A DNA stretch of 64,000 nucleotides. Origin: Variovorax fucosicus. Lineage in GTDB: Bacteria; Pseudomonadota; Gammaproteobacteria; Burkholderiales; Burkholderiaceae_C. The notes beneath the pieces are model-generated. The model was given only the letters and a program-made list of their open reading frames with translations, searched no databases and was not told the origin of the DNA. The DNA is taken from assembly GCF_030316825.1 (NCBI RefSeq), contig NZ_JASZYU010000002.1, positions 310,001 to 374,000 on the forward strand, read 5' to 3'. Positions 17,898 through 29,735 of this stretch are shown in pieces (position 1 is the first letter of the stretch; each line of letters starts with the position of its first letter). The position numbers and the translations under genes were made by a program.

Positions 17898-17927
17898 AAA
17901 AAACCCGCTGGATCGCAGCGGGTTTTT
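17898..17927. terminator. Bidirectional terminator between desaturase and rpmG
   Basis: A-rich and T-rich ends surround a CCCGCTG/CAGCGGG stem with a five-base loop. Read on either strand it ends in six or seven T residues. Its main role is probably to end the minus-strand rpmB-rpmG transcript, whose last stop is at 17945. Confidence 0.88.
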
Positions 17928-17944
17928 TTATGGATCGCGCTGAA

Positions 17945-18118
17945 TTACTTCAGCTTGATTTCCTTGTATTCGACGTGCTTGCGCGCCTTCGGGTCGAACT
18001 TCATGATCGACATCTTTTCAGGCATCGTCTTCTTGTTCTTGCTGGTCGTGTAGAAGTGGCCGGTACCCGCAGTGGATTCCAGCTTGATCTTTTCGCGTCC
18101 GCCTTTGCTCGTTGCCAT
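17945..18118 (-). CDS. rpmG: 50S ribosomal protein L33
   Basis: A 57-residue basic ribosomal protein. The reading [20 protein letters not shown], then [10 protein letters not shown], and the [18 protein letters not shown] end are diagnostic of L33. It lacks the four zinc-binding cysteines, so it is the zinc-independent form. It follows rpmB by 11 bp on the minus strand, the usual rpmB-rpmG operon, and is closed by the terminator at 17898-17927. Confidence 0.97.
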   Translation of the reverse strand: MATSKGGREKIKLESTAGTGHFYTTSKNKKTMPEKMSIMKFDPKARKHVEYKEIKLK

Positions 18119-18129
18119 GATTCAGCTCC

Positions 18130-18363
18130 TTAAGCTTGGCCGCGTGCACGCAGGTCTGCGAGCACGGCGTCGATGCCGTTCTTGTCGATCAGGCGCAGGG
18201 CGGCGCTCGAAACGCGCAGACGCACCCAACGGTTTTCTGTTTCGACCCAGAAACGACGGTATTGCAGGTTCGGCAGGAACCGGCGCTTGGTTTTGTTGTT
18301 GGCGTGGGAAACATTGTTCCCGACCATCGGGCCTTTGCCCGTGACTTCACATACGCGTGCCAT
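18130..18363 (-). CDS. rpmB: 50S ribosomal protein L28
   Basis: A 77-residue ribosomal protein starting [20 protein letters not shown], followed by the characteristic [10 protein letters not shown] and the C-terminal [20 protein letters not shown]. Length is exactly that of betaproteobacterial L28. I start it at the ATG at 18363; the ten-codon extension upstream does not belong to the family. It is the first gene of the rpmB-rpmG operon. The 165 bp between it and trxB presumably hold its promoter. Confidence 0.97.
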   Translation of the reverse strand: MARVCEVTGKGPMVGNNVSHANNKTKRRFLPNLQYRRFWVETENRWVRLRVSSAALRLIDKNGIDAVLADLRARGQA

Positions 18364-18528
18364 GTGGACACTTCTTTCATAAACAGCTGGCACCCGATAG
18401 GCCCGAAGGCCTTCGCGACAAGGCGTCGCGGGGTGTTTTGCAGCTTGACCTCGCCAGAAACGGGTGGCGGTACCCCGGCCGAATTCGGCAAAGCCTAGGA
18501 TTATAGCCCGAGCCGGCGGGGTTGTAGC

Positions 18529-19506
<978 letters not shown>

Positions 19507-19526
19507 TCAGCGTGTACATTTTCGAG

Positions 19527-19562
19527 GGTGATAGCAGGAGTATCACCGTTCGGTTCAAACCG
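19527..19562. promoter_or_regulatory. Two dyads in the trxB / Crp-regulator intergenic region
   Basis: GGTGATA and TATCACC form a perfect 7-bp inverted repeat around seven bases (19527-19547). CGGTT-CA-AACCG follows at 19551-19562. Both lie between the divergent starts at 19479 and 19641. The first resembles a half-site pair for a dimeric regulator. It is not a canonical Crp or Fnr box. Confidence 0.45.
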
Positions 19563-19640
19563 GACGCGGTGGTGTTTTCAATGCGCGCGATTGTATGAAT
19601 CCATTGGTATTCAACTTCGCGCGACTTCCGGGGATGATGA

Positions 19641-20315
19641 ATGTCGATGCTTTCGAACCTTGAACTGCTGCGGCGCGTGCCGTTGTTCGCCGCACTGACG
19701 CCCACGCAGTCGGCGAGTATTGCCGACGCGATCGTCAAGAAGCGCTTCAAGCGCGCCGAAGTGGTGGTTGAACAAGGCAAGAAGTCCGACGCGCTCTACA
19801 TCATCCTGACCGGACGCGCGCGCGTGATGAGCACCGACAGCCGTGGCCGAGAGGTGATCCTTGCCACCCTGCAGCCGGGCGACTACATCGGCGAGATGAG
19901 CCTGATCGACGACGAGCCCCACTCGGCCACGGTGCGCACCGAGGTTCAGACCGACGTGCTGACGCTGGGCCGCGAAGCCTTCTCGCGTTGCCTGCCCGAG
20001 AACTCGTCGATGGCGCACAACATCATGCGCGGCCTGGTGCAGCGTCTTCGGCATGCGGATCGCAAGATCGAATCGCTCGCGCTGATGGATGTCTATGGCC
20101 GCGTTGCGCGCTCGTTGCTCGAATTTGCCGTGGACGATGGCGCCGGCAATCTCAAGGTGCGCGACAAGATCTCGCGCCAGGATCTGGCCAAGATGGTCGG
20201 TGCTTCCCGCGAGATGGTGAGTCGGGTCATGAAGGATCTCGAGGAGCGCGGCTTCGTCCAGACGCAGGCCGACGGCTCGATGATCGTCAAGGATCGGCTC
20301 TCATCGCTCACCTGA
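19641..20315 (+). CDS. Crp/Fnr-family transcriptional regulator
   Basis: A 224-residue regulator. The N-terminal cyclic-nucleotide-binding-like beta roll is complete (RAEVVVEQGKKSDALYIILTG, then GDYIGEMSLIDDEPHSATV). The C-terminal winged helix has the recognition helix around residues 177-200 (ISRQDLAKMVGASREMVSRV). It lacks the N-terminal cysteine cluster of oxygen-sensing FNR, so it is nearer to Crp. The GEMSLIDDEPHSATV motif is close to the cAMP phosphate-binding cassette, but ligand binding is not proven. It is divergent from trxB and lies 130 bp before ftsK. Confidence 0.9.
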   Translation: MSMLSNLELLRRVPLFAALTPTQSASIADAIVKKRFKRAEVVVEQGKKSDALYIILTGRARVMSTDSRGREVILATLQPGDYIGEMSLIDDEPHSATVRTEVQTDVLTLGREAFSRCLPENSSMAHNIMRGLVQRLRHADRKIESLALMDVYGRVARSLLEFAVDDGAGNLKVRDKISRQDLAKMVGASREMVSRVMKDLEERGFVQTQADGSMIVKDRLSSLT

Positions 20316-20445
20316 TGGTTCGGCCGGCCGCGTCCCCGCGTGCCCGACTGTCTGTCCGCGGCGCTGACAACGCGGCCGCGCCCGTTTCCGTTAATGTGAC
20401 TGAGCGCTGCCCGCACGTTGGTGCGCGGTGGCGGCTTTGCTTTCC

Positions 20446-22836
20446 ATGACCTATTCGCTCAATACCCTCCAATCCTCCACGGCGGCCGACGGCCAGCCCG
20501 TGCGCCTGCGGGCAATGCGCTTCGCGCACGAGATCACGCTGATCGCCGGCTTCGCCGTGCTGCTGTTCTGGCTGCTCTCGATGTTCAGCTACACGCCCTC
20601 GGACGCCGCATGGTCCACGTCGGGCACGGGTGGCGAGGTCAAGAACTGGGGCGGACGGCTCGGCGCGTGGATCGCCGACGGCAGCTATTTCCTGGCCGGC
20701 TACTCGGTCTGGTGGTGCTTTGCCGCGGGGGTGCGCGTCTGGCTTTCGTCGCTGGCCGGCTGGCTGCGTGGCGGCGACGCCGCACCGGTCGACATGCCGC
20801 CGCCGGGCCGCTTCAATCGCAGCCGCCTCGCATTCTGGTTCGGTCTGCTGCTGCTGCTGGCGGCCAGCGCCATGCTCGAATGGTCGCGTCTCTACCGCCT
20901 CGAGTTCCGGCTGCCGGGCCATGGCGGCGGCGTGCTCGGGTATTTCGTCGGGCCGTTGAGCGTCAAGTGGATCGGTTTCACCGGCTCGGCGCTGATCGCC
21001 ATCGCGGCCGGTGTGATCGGCTCGGCGCTGGTGTTCCGCTTTTCGTGGACGCACCTGGCCGAGCGGATTGGCGCACGCGTCTATTCGCTGTTCGAGCTGC
21101 GCCGCGAGAAGCGCGAAATCGCGGAAGACATCGCGCTCGGCAAGAAGGCGGTGCGCGAGCGGCGCGAGCTCACCTCCGACGAGCGTGAATTGCAACCCGA
21201 CGGCGTCGAGGCGCCCGACGAGGAACTGCGCATCGATCCGCGCCCGAAGCGGCGCCCGGCCTCGCCGCCGGTGCAGATCGAGCCGGCCATGACCGAGGTG
21301 CCCAGGAGCGACCGCGTCGCCAAGGAGCGCCAGAAACCGCTGTTCCGCGAGCTGCCCGACAGCAAGCTGCCGCAGGTCGATTTGCTCGACGCGGCGCAGG
21401 TGCGGCAGGAAACCGTGTCGCCCGACACGCTCGAGATGACCTCGCGCATGATCGAGAAGAAGCTCAAGGACTTCGGCGTCGAAGTGCGTGTGGTGCTGGC
21501 GTCGCCGGGCCCGGTGATCACGCGCTACGAAATCGAACCCGCCACCGGCGTGAAGGGTTCGCAGATCGTCGGGCTGGCCAAGGATCTGGCGCGTTCGCTC
21601 TCGCTGGTGTCGATCCGCGTGGTTGAAACCATCCCCGGCAAGAACTACATGGCGCTCGAGCTGCCGAACGCCAAACGGCAGTCGATCAAGCTCAGCGAGA
21701 TCCTCGGCTCGCAGGTCTACAACGAGGGCAAGTCGATGCTCACGATGGGCCTGGGCAAGGACATCATCGGCAACCCGATCGTGGCCGACCTGGCCAAGAT
21801 GCCGCACGTGCTGGTCGCCGGCACCACCGGTTCGGGCAAGTCGGTCGGCATCAACGCAATGATCCTGAGCCTGCTCTACAAGGCCGAGGCGCGCGACGTG
21901 CGCCTGCTCATGATCGACCCGAAGATGCTCGAAATGTCGGTCTACGAAGGCATCCCGCACCTGCTGGCGCCGGTGGTCACCGACATGCGCCAGGCTGCGC
22001 ACGGCCTCAACTGGTGCGTGGCCGAAATGGAGCGCCGCTACAAGCTCATGAGCAAGCTCGGCGTGCGCAACCTGGCCGGCTACAACACCAAGATCGACGA
22101 AGCCAAGGCGCGCGAAGAGTTCGTCTACAACCCGTTCAGCCTGACCCCCGATTCGCCCGAGCCGCTGCAGCGCGAGCCGCACATCGTGGTGGTGATCGAC
22201 GAACTGGCCGACCTGATGATGGTGGTCGGCAAAAAGATCGAAGAACTGATCGCCCGCCTGGCGCAGAAGGCGCGCGCCGCCGGCATCCACCTGATCCTGG
22301 CCACGCAGCGCCCGAGCGTCGATGTGATCACCGGCCTGATCAAGGCCAACATTCCGACCCGCATCGCATTCCAGGTGTCCAGCAAGATCGACTCGCGAAC
22401 CATCCTCGACCAGATGGGCGCCGAGGCGTTGCTCGGCATGGGTGACATGCTTTACATGCCGAGTGGTACGGGGTTGCCAATTCGGGTGCATGGTGCGTTT
22501 GTGAGCGACGAGGAAGTGCACCGCGTGGTGGCCTACCTGAAGAGCCAGGGCGAGCCCGACTACATCGACGGCGTGCTGGAAGGCGGAACCGTCGACGGCG
22601 AGGGGGATCTGATGGGCGAGGGCGGCGGCGACGCGGAGAAAGACCCGATGTACGACCAGGCGGTCGAAGTCGTGCTCAAGAACCGCAAGGCCAGCATTTC
22701 GCTGGTGCAGCGCCACCTGAAGATCGGCTACAACCGCGCCGCGCGGCTGGTCGAAGACATGGAAAAAGCCGGGCTGGTCAGTGCCATGAGTGGCAGCGGC
22801 CAGCGCGAGATCCTGGTGCCGGCGCGCGCCGAGTGA
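20446..22836 (+). CDS. ftsK: DNA translocase FtsK
   Basis: A 796-residue division and chromosome-segregation motor. The N-terminus carries hydrophobic helices (from about residue 25, then near 80-105, 130-150 and 175-200) that anchor it at the septum. A short charged linker follows, then the alpha/beta motor with Walker A GTTGSGK (K465) and Walker [12 protein letters not shown]. The C-terminal gamma winged helix ([20 protein letters not shown]) reads KOPS sites. The linker is much shorter than in Escherichia coli. I start it at the ATG at 20446; an upstream start at 20428 is less likely. Confidence 0.96.
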   Translation: MTYSLNTLQSSTAADGQPVRLRAMRFAHEITLIAGFAVLLFWLLSMFSYTPSDAAWSTSGTGGEVKNWGGRLGAWIADGSYFLAGYSVWWCFAAGVRVWLSSLAGWLRGGDAAPVDMPPPGRFNRSRLAFWFGLLLLLAASAMLEWSRLYRLEFRLPGHGGGVLGYFVGPLSVKWIGFTGSALIAIAAGVIGSALVFRFSWTHLAERIGARVYSLFELRREKREIAEDIALGKKAVRERRELTSDERELQPDGVEAPDEELRIDPRPKRRPASPPVQIEPAMTEVPRSDRVAKERQKPLFRELPDSKLPQVDLLDAAQVRQETVSPDTLEMTSRMIEKKLKDFGVEVRVVLASPGPVITRYEIEPATGVKGSQIVGLAKDLARSLSLVSIRVVETIPGKNYMALELPNAKRQSIKLSEILGSQVYNEGKSMLTMGLGKDIIGNPIVADLAKMPHVLVAGTTGSGKSVGINAMILSLLYKAEARDVRLLMIDPKMLEMSVYEGIPHLLAPVVTDMRQAAHGLNWCVAEMERRYKLMSKLGVRNLAGYNTKIDEAKAREEFVYNPFSLTPDSPEPLQREPHIVVVIDELADLMMVVGKKIEELIARLAQKARAAGIHLILATQRPSVDVITGLIKANIPTRIAFQVSSKIDSRTILDQMGAEALLGMGDMLYMPSGTGLPIRVHGAFVSDEEVHRVVAYLKSQGEPDYIDGVLEGGTVDGEGDLMGEGGGDAEKDPMYDQAVEVVLKNRKASISLVQRHLKIGYNRAARLVEDMEKAGLVSAMSGSGQREILVPARAE

Positions 22837-22853
22837 TCGAACAGGGAACCTGA

Positions 22854-23489
22854 ATGAAGAAGCAGTTTGTGGCAGCGATGGTATGGATGCTGGCAGCCGG
22901 CGGTGCCTGGGCCGGCGGCATGGAAAGCCTTGAAGCTTTCGTCAAGAACGTGAAGTCCGGCCGCGCCGATTTCACCCAGACCGTGACCGCGCCTTCGAAG
23001 GACGGGCAGCCTTCGCGCGTCAAGACCTCGACCGGCACCTTCGAATTCCAGCGCCCCGGCAAATTCAAGTTCGACTACCAGAAGCCCTTTGCGCAGACCA
23101 TCGTGGCCGACGGCAAGACGCTGTGGCTCTACGACGCCGACCTGAACCAGGTCACGCAACGGGCCCAGGCGCAGGCGCTCGGCTCGACACCTGCTGCGCT
23201 GATCGCAGCGGCGCCCGACCTGCGCGCGTTGCAGGCCGACTTCGCGCTGGAAGGCGCACCGGCGCGCGACGGCCTCGAGTGGGTCAAGGCCACGCCGAAG
23301 AACAAGGATGGCCAGTTGCAAAGCGTGCTGGTCGGCTTTCAGGGCGAAGGCCTAGCCGCGCTCGAAATTCTCGACAGCTTCGGCCAGCGCTCGGTGCTCA
23401 AGTTCGGCAAGGTCGAGGTCAACCCCGCGCTCGGCGCCAGCACCTTCGTCTTCAAGGCGCCTGCGGGTGCCGATGTGCTCAAGCAGTAA
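22854..23489 (+). CDS. lolA: Outer-membrane lipoprotein carrier LolA
   Basis: A 211-residue periplasmic chaperone that ferries lipoproteins from LolCDE to LolB. A Sec signal peptide ends near residue 20 (AAGGAWAGG). The family core is visible: SGRADFTQTV, TFEFQRPGKFKFDYQKPF, and DGKTLWLYDADLNQVT. It starts 17 bp after ftsK and precedes rarA, the conserved ftsK-lolA-rarA order, so the three are probably co-transcribed. Confidence 0.95.
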   Translation: MKKQFVAAMVWMLAAGGAWAGGMESLEAFVKNVKSGRADFTQTVTAPSKDGQPSRVKTSTGTFEFQRPGKFKFDYQKPFAQTIVADGKTLWLYDADLNQVTQRAQAQALGSTPAALIAAAPDLRALQADFALEGAPARDGLEWVKATPKNKDGQLQSVLVGFQGEGLAALEILDSFGQRSVLKFGKVEVNPALGASTFVFKAPAGADVLKQ

Positions 23490-23542
23490 GCGCCGCGGGT
23501 AGGGGCGCCGCAGCCCGTCTTGACTTGCAACTTTTCCGATCG

Positions 23543-24835
23543 ATGGCTTCCACCCCGCACCAGCCGCTTGCCGAACGTCTCCGCCCCCGCACGCTGGGCG
23601 AGGTGATCGGGCAGCAGCATCTGCTGGGGCCGGGCATGTCGCTGCGCATTGCATTCGAATCGGGTCAGCCGCATTCCTGCATCCTCTGGGGGCCGCCGGG
23701 CACCGGCAAGACCACGATCGCGCGGCTCATGGCCGATGCCTTCGACGCGCAGTTCCTCAGCATCAGCGCGGTACTCGGCGGGGTGAAAGACATCCGCGAT
23801 GCGGTGGAGCGCGCCACCGCTGCGCGCGACGGCCTCGAGCAACGCCGCACCATCGTCTTCGTCGATGAAGTGCACCGTTTCAACAAGAGCCAGCAGGACG
23901 CGTTCCTGCCGCACGTGGAATCGGGCCTTTTCACCTTCATCGGCGCGACAACCGAGAACCCCTCGTTCGAAGTCAATTCGGCGCTGTTGTCACGCGCCGC
24001 GGTGTATGTGCTGCAGCCCCTCAACGAAGACGACCTCCGGCAGATCGTCACGCGCGCGCAAGACATCAAGGCGGTGCCCGCCATCGCCGGCACGGCGATC
24101 GACCGGCTGGTGGCCTATGCCGACGGCGATGCACGCCGTCTGCTCAACACGCTCGAAACCCTGGCCGTCGCGGCGTCCGCCGAAAAGCTCGCCGAGATCA
24201 ACGACGAGTGGCTGCTGCGCGTGCTCGGCGAGCGCATGCGCCGCTACGACAAGGGCGGCGAGCAGTTCTACGACACCATCAGCGCGCTGCACAAGTCGGT
24301 GCGCGGCAGTGACCCCGACGCGTCGCTCTACTGGTTCGTGCGCATGCTCGACGGCGGCGCCGATCCGCGCTACATGGCACGCCGGCTGGTGCGCATGGCC
24401 AGCGAAGACATCGGCCTGGCCGACCCGCGCGCCCTGCGGCTCGCGCTCGATGCCGCCGAGGTGTACGAGCGGCTCGGCACGCCCGAAGGCGAACTGGCGC
24501 TGGCCGAGTGCGTGATCTACCTTGCGATGGCACCCAAGTCGAACGCGATCTACAAGGCCTACAACGACGTGCGCGCGCTGATCAAGAAAGACGGCACGCG
24601 GCCGGTGCCCATGCATCTGCGCAATGCACCGACCAAGCTCATGAAAGAGCTCGACTACGGCCGTGGCTACCGCTACGCGCACGACGAGGAGGGCGGCTTC
24701 GCGGCCGGCGAGCGCTACCTGCCCGACGGGCTGGAAGGGCAGCGCTTCTACGAGCCGGTCGAACGCGGCCTCGAAATCCGCATCGCCGAAAAGCTGCGCG
24801 AGCTGCGCCGCCTGAACAAAAAAGACGGCGATTGA
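23543..24835 (+). CDS. rarA: Replication-associated recombination protein A (MgsA/RarA AAA+ ATPase)
   Basis: A 430-residue clamp-loader-like AAA+ ATPase that acts at stalled forks. It shows Walker A GPPGTGKT (K56), Walker B IVFVDEVHRFNKSQQD, sensor 1 GATTENPSFEVNSALLSR, and the C-terminal tetramerisation region with YWFVRMLDGGADPRYMARRL. I start it at the ATG at 23543; the open frame further upstream overlaps lolA and is not family sequence. It is last in the ftsK-lolA-rarA set and is followed by a weak terminator candidate. Confidence 0.95.
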   Translation: MASTPHQPLAERLRPRTLGEVIGQQHLLGPGMSLRIAFESGQPHSCILWGPPGTGKTTIARLMADAFDAQFLSISAVLGGVKDIRDAVERATAARDGLEQRRTIVFVDEVHRFNKSQQDAFLPHVESGLFTFIGATTENPSFEVNSALLSRAAVYVLQPLNEDDLRQIVTRAQDIKAVPAIAGTAIDRLVAYADGDARRLLNTLETLAVAASAEKLAEINDEWLLRVLGERMRRYDKGGEQFYDTISALHKSVRGSDPDASLYWFVRMLDGGADPRYMARRLVRMASEDIGLADPRALRLALDAAEVYERLGTPEGELALAECVIYLAMAPKSNAIYKAYNDVRALIKKDGTRPVPMHLRNAPTKLMKELDYGRGYRYAHDEEGGFAAGERYLPDGLEGQRFYEPVERGLEIRIAEKLRELRRLNKKDGD

Positions 24836-24966
24836 TGGCGGGGTGCAGCCCGCACGCATGCCGTGCATGGGCGCAAGCAAAAACAGCATGAGACAGAACG
24901 GGTAAACCCGGGTAAGCGCGCACCGATTCGGTGAAGGCCCGTGACTACAATCCCGCCCACTCATTG

Positions 24967-24994
24967 GCCAACCCCCTTGGTTGGCTGGCTTTTT
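24967..24994 (+). terminator. Candidate terminator between rarA and livH
   Basis: GCCAACC pairs with GGTTGGC around five bases, followed four bases later by five T residues. It lies in the 241-bp gap between rarA and livH. The rest of this gap shows only a possible TACAAT -10 element at 24946 and short inverted repeats (for example GCACCGG and CCGGTGC-like segments); I see no gene in it. Confidence 0.5.
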
Positions 24995-25076
24995 GCTAGT
25001 CAGATGCATGGCACCGGATCGGTGCCGTGGACGGCGAACTGCACCGGCATCGGTGCATCAAACGAGGGATTTCTCT

Positions 25077-26006
25077 ATGGAAATATTGCTGCAGCAGATC
25101 ATCAACGGTCTGGTTCTGGGCAGCATGTATGCCTTGATAGCCTTGGGCTACACCATGGTGTACGGCATCATCAACCTGATCAACTTTGCGCACGGCGAAG
25201 TGCTGATGGTGGGCGCTCTGACGAGCTGGACCATCATCGGCCTCATGAAGGAAGGGATGCCCGGCACGCCAGGCTGGCTCATCCTTCTGATCGCGCTGAT
25301 CATTGCCTGCGTGGTTGCTGCCACGCTCAACTTCGTGATCGAAAAAGTGGCCTACCGGCCGCTGCGCAACAGCCCCAAGCTGGCGCCGCTCATCACCGCC
25401 ATCGGCATGTCGATCCTGCTGCAGACACTGGCCATGATCATCTGGCGCCCGACCAACAAGGCCTATCCGACCTTGCTGCCGAGCGAATCGATCATCGTCG
25501 GCGGCGCCGCGATTTCGCCGACGCAGATCATGATCCTCGTGGTCACGGCCATCTCGCTCGCCATCCTCACCTGGCTGGTCAACTACACCAAGCTCGGCCG
25601 CGCGATGCGGGCCACGGCAGAGAATCCGCGCGTCGCCTCGCTCATGGGCATCCGGCCCGACATGGTGATCTCGGCCACCTTCATCATCGGCGCCGTGCTG
25701 GCGGCCATCGCCGGCGTGATGTACGCCTCCAACTACGGCATCGCGCAGCACGCGATGGGCTTCGGCCCCGGTCTCAAGGCCTTCACGGCTGCGGTGTTCG
25801 GTGGCATCGGCAACCTGGCAGGCGCGGTGGTCGGCGGCATCCTGCTCGGGCTGATCGAAGCCATCGGCGCCGGCTACCTCGGCACCGTCACCGGCGGCGT
25901 GCTGGGCAGCCAGCACAGCGACATCTTCGCCTTCGTCATCCTGATCCTCACGCTCACGGTGCGGCCATCCGGCCTGCTCGGCGAGCGCGTGGCGGACCGT
26001 GCCTGA
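25077..26006 (+). CDS. livH: Branched-chain amino acid ABC transporter permease LivH
   Basis: A 309-residue inner-membrane permease of the LIV family. It opens MEILLQQIINGLVLGSMYAL, the typical LivH N-terminus, and has about eight hydrophobic helices. The cytoplasmic coupling loop is RAMRATAENPRVASLMGI. I start it at the ATG at 25077; extra in-frame sequence upstream is the untranslated leader. It is the first of four genes, livHMGF. No livK binding-protein gene is adjacent in the window, so the binding protein must be encoded elsewhere. Confidence 0.95.
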   Translation: MEILLQQIINGLVLGSMYALIALGYTMVYGIINLINFAHGEVLMVGALTSWTIIGLMKEGMPGTPGWLILLIALIIACVVAATLNFVIEKVAYRPLRNSPKLAPLITAIGMSILLQTLAMIIWRPTNKAYPTLLPSESIIVGGAAISPTQIMILVVTAISLAILTWLVNYTKLGRAMRATAENPRVASLMGIRPDMVISATFIIGAVLAAIAGVMYASNYGIAQHAMGFGPGLKAFTAAVFGGIGNLAGAVVGGILLGLIEAIGAGYLGTVTGGVLGSQHSDIFAFVILILTLTVRPSGLLGERVADRA

Positions 26007-26019
26007 AGGAGCAGCCATC

Positions 26020-27186
<1,167 letters not shown>

Positions 27187-27207
27187 GCGGCACAGGAACA
27201 TCACAAA

Positions 27208-27978
27208 ATGACTGAAACCATTCTCGACGTCCGCGGCATTTCCAAGCGCTTCGGCGGGCTGCAGGCCCTGTCGGATGTCGGCATCACCATCAAGCGCGGC
27301 CAGGTGTACGGACTGATCGGCCCGAACGGTGCCGGCAAGACCACTTTCTTCAACGTGATCACCGGGCTCTACACGCCCGACAGCGGCACCTTCGAGCTGG
27401 CCGGCAAGCCCTACAAGCCGACGGCCGTGCACGAGGTCGCCAAGGCCGGCATCGCACGCACCTTCCAGAACATCCGCCTGTTCGCCGACATGACGGCGCT
27501 CGAGAACGTGATGGTCGGGCGCCACATCCGGACCCATTCGGGTGTGTTCGGCGCGATCCTGCGCACCGGCAGCTTCAAGGCCGAAGAGGCCGCGATCAAG
27601 AAGCGCGCGCAGGAGCTGCTCGACTATGTGGGCGTCGGCAAGTACGCCGACTTCAAGGCCCGCACGCTGAGCTATGGCGACCAGCGCCGGCTCGAAATTG
27701 CGCGTGCGCTGGCCACCGACCCGCAGCTCATCGCGCTGGACGAGCCGGCAGCCGGCATGAATGCCACCGAGAAGATGCAGTTGCGCGAGTTGATCAGCCG
27801 CATCCGCGCCGACAACCGCACGGTGCTGATCATCGAACACGACGTGAAACTCGTCATGGGCCTGTGCGACCGCCTGACGGTGCTCGACTACGGCAAACAG
27901 ATTGCAGAAGGCATTCCCGCCGACGTGCAGAAGAACGAAAAAGTGATCGAGGCGTACCTCGGCACTGGAGGACATTGA
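27208..27978 (+). CDS. livG: Branched-chain amino acid ABC transporter ATPase LivG
   Basis: A 256-residue ABC ATPase. Walker A is GPNGAGKTT, the signature is LSYGDQRRLEIARAL, and Walker B is LIALDEPAAGMN followed by the H-loop IIEHDVKLVM. The GLYTPDSGTFELAGKPY and ARTFQNIRLF stretches are characteristic of LivG rather than LivF. It lies between livM and livF, with only one base between its stop and the livF start. It energises uptake together with LivF. Confidence 0.96.
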   Translation: MTETILDVRGISKRFGGLQALSDVGITIKRGQVYGLIGPNGAGKTTFFNVITGLYTPDSGTFELAGKPYKPTAVHEVAKAGIARTFQNIRLFADMTALENVMVGRHIRTHSGVFGAILRTGSFKAEEAAIKKRAQELLDYVGVGKYADFKARTLSYGDQRRLEIARALATDPQLIALDEPAAGMNATEKMQLRELISRIRADNRTVLIIEHDVKLVMGLCDRLTVLDYGKQIAEGIPADVQKNEKVIEAYLGTGGH

Positions 27979-27979
27979 G

Positions 27980-28750
27980 ATGAGCACCGAGACATTGACT
28001 CCCCCGGCAACGGCAACGACGGCCAAGGGCGCCACCGGCAAGGTGCTGCTCAAGGTCAGCGGCCTGAAGGTCGGCTACGGCGGCATCCAGGCCGTCAAGG
28101 GCGTGGACTTCGAAGTGCACGAAGGCGAACTGGTCTCGCTGATCGGCTCCAACGGCGCCGGCAAGACCACCACCATGAAAGCCGTCACCGGCACGCTGCC
28201 CTCGTCGGCGGGCGAGGTCGAGTTCATGGGCCGCAGCATCAAGGGGCGTGGTGCCTGGGATCTGGTGGGCGAGGGGCTGGTGATGGTGCCGGAAGGCCGC
28301 GGCGTGTTCACGCGCATGACGATCACCGAGAACCTGCAGATCGGCGCCTACATCCGCAACGACAAGGACGAGATCGCCAAGGACATGGAACGCGTCTTCG
28401 CGACCTTCCCGCGGCTGAAGGAGCGCGCCACGCAGCTGGCAGGCACCATGTCCGGCGGCGAACAGCAAATGCTCGCCATGGGCCGCGCGCTGATGGCGCG
28501 CCCCAAGGTGCTGCTGCTCGACGAGCCCACCATGGGCCTGTCGCCGATCATGTGCGACAAGATCTTCGAAGTGGTCAAGCAGGTCTATGACCAGGGCGTC
28601 ACCATCCTGCTGGTCGAGCAGAACGCCAACCGCGCGCTGCAACTGGCCGACCGCGGCTATGTGATGGAGTCAGGGCTCATCACGATGAGCGGCGACGCCA
28701 AGATCATGCTCAACGACCCGAAGGTGCGGGCGGCGTATCTCGGCGAGTGA
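27980..28750 (+). CDS. livF: Branched-chain amino acid ABC transporter ATPase LivF
   Basis: A 256-residue ABC ATPase with a slightly long N-terminus (TETLTPPATATTAKGATGKV) before the usual LLKVSGLKVGYGGIQAVKGV. Walker A is GSNGAGKTT, the signature is MSGGEQQMLAMGRAL, and Walker B is VLLLDEPTMGLSPI. The MVPEGRGVFTRMTITENL motif is diagnostic for LivF. Its stop abuts the stop of the convergent Bug-type gene with no spacer (TGA then TCA), so there is no room for a conventional terminator between the two genes. Confidence 0.96.
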   Translation: MSTETLTPPATATTAKGATGKVLLKVSGLKVGYGGIQAVKGVDFEVHEGELVSLIGSNGAGKTTTMKAVTGTLPSSAGEVEFMGRSIKGRGAWDLVGEGLVMVPEGRGVFTRMTITENLQIGAYIRNDKDEIAKDMERVFATFPRLKERATQLAGTMSGGEQQMLAMGRALMARPKVLLLDEPTMGLSPIMCDKIFEVVKQVYDQGVTILLVEQNANRALQLADRGYVMESGLITMSGDAKIMLNDPKVRAAYLGE

Positions 28751-29725
28751 TCAGTCCACTCGCGCGCCGGTCGCTTTCACGACCTTTTCGTACTTCGCGA
28801 GTTCGCTCTTCATGAACGCGCCGAACTGCTCAGGCGAGTTGCCCACCGGCTCGGCCAGCAGCGCGCCGAAACGGGTCTTCGTTTCGGGCGCGTTGAGCGC
28901 CGCGACGAAGGCCTGATTCAGCTTCCCCACCACGTCGGGCGGCGTGCCGGCCGGGGCGACCAGGCCCCACCAGGTATCGATCGCAAAGCCCTTGAGCGTG
29001 TCGGCCACAGGCGGGACATCCGGCAGCGCGGCGCTGCGTTGCGTCGTGGTCACGGCAATCGCTTTCAACTTGCCCGAGCGGATGTTCGGTGCCGCAGTCG
29101 CGAGGTTGTCGAAGTTGAAATCCACCTGGCCCGACAGCAGCGCAAGCTGCGCCGGGTTGCCGCCGTTGTACGGAATGTGCAGTGCGAAGATGCCGGCTTC
29201 CTTCTTGAACATCTCGCCCGCGAGATGACCGGCGCTGCCGTTGCCGCCGCTGCCGTAGTTGAGCTTGCCGGGGTTTTTCTTCGCGTAGGCGATCAGCTCC
29301 GCGACGTTGTGGATCTTGAGACGCTCGGCGGTCTCGGCGTTCATCACCAGCACGTTCGGCACGCGCACCATCTGCGTGATCGGTGCGAAGTCGCTCGCCG
29401 CGTTGAACGGCATCTTGCTGTACAGCCACGGGTTCACCGCGTGGGTGGCCGTGGCCGCAATGCCGATGGTCAGGCCGTCGGGCGCGGCCTTGGCCACCAT
29501 GTCGGCGCCGATGTTGCCGCCGGCGCCGGGCTTGTTGTCGATGATCACGGTGCCGAGCGAATCGCGCACGCGCTCGGCCAGCGCGCGCGCGGTGACGTCG
29601 ATCGGGCCGCCGGCCGCGTAGGGCACGATCAGGCGGATCGGGCGCTGCTGCGCGCTGGCTTGGCCAACGGCCGCCAGCAGTGCGGCGCCGGCAGCCAGCG
29701 CGAAGAAAAGGCGTCTCGTTTTCAT
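28751..29725 (-). CDS. Bug-type (TctC family) tripartite tricarboxylate transporter binding protein
   Basis: A 324-residue periplasmic binding protein. A Sec signal peptide ends near residue 25 (VGQASAQQ). The TctC/Bug core then follows: RPIRLIVPYAAGGPIDVTAR, VIIDNKPGAGGNIGADMVAKA, YGSGGNGSAGHLAGEMF and VPPVADTLKGF. Such proteins bind carboxylates or similar small acids with very high affinity. There are no tctA/tctB membrane genes nearby, so it is an orphan, as is common in Bordetella- and Variovorax-like genomes. It follows the reductase gene at 29736 by 10 bp on the same strand. Confidence 0.92.
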   Translation of the reverse strand: MKTRRLFFALAAGAALLAAVGQASAQQRPIRLIVPYAAGGPIDVTARALAERVRDSLGTVIIDNKPGAGGNIGADMVAKAAPDGLTIGIAATATHAVNPWLYSKMPFNAASDFAPITQMVRVPNVLVMNAETAERLKIHNVAELIAYAKKNPGKLNYGSGGNGSAGHLAGEMFKKEAGIFALHIPYNGGNPAQLALLSGQVDFNFDNLATAAPNIRSGKLKAIAVTTTQRSAALPDVPPVADTLKGFAIDTWWGLVAPAGTPPDVVGKLNQAFVAALNAPETKTRFGALLAEPVGNSPEQFGAFMKSELAKYEKVVKATGARVD

Positions 29726-29735
29726 TGTGCTTGTC

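Noticed and set aside
20308-22716. A long minus-strand frame opposite ftsK
   Set aside because: Same reason: low-complexity product, antisense to a complete ftsK with motor motifs.
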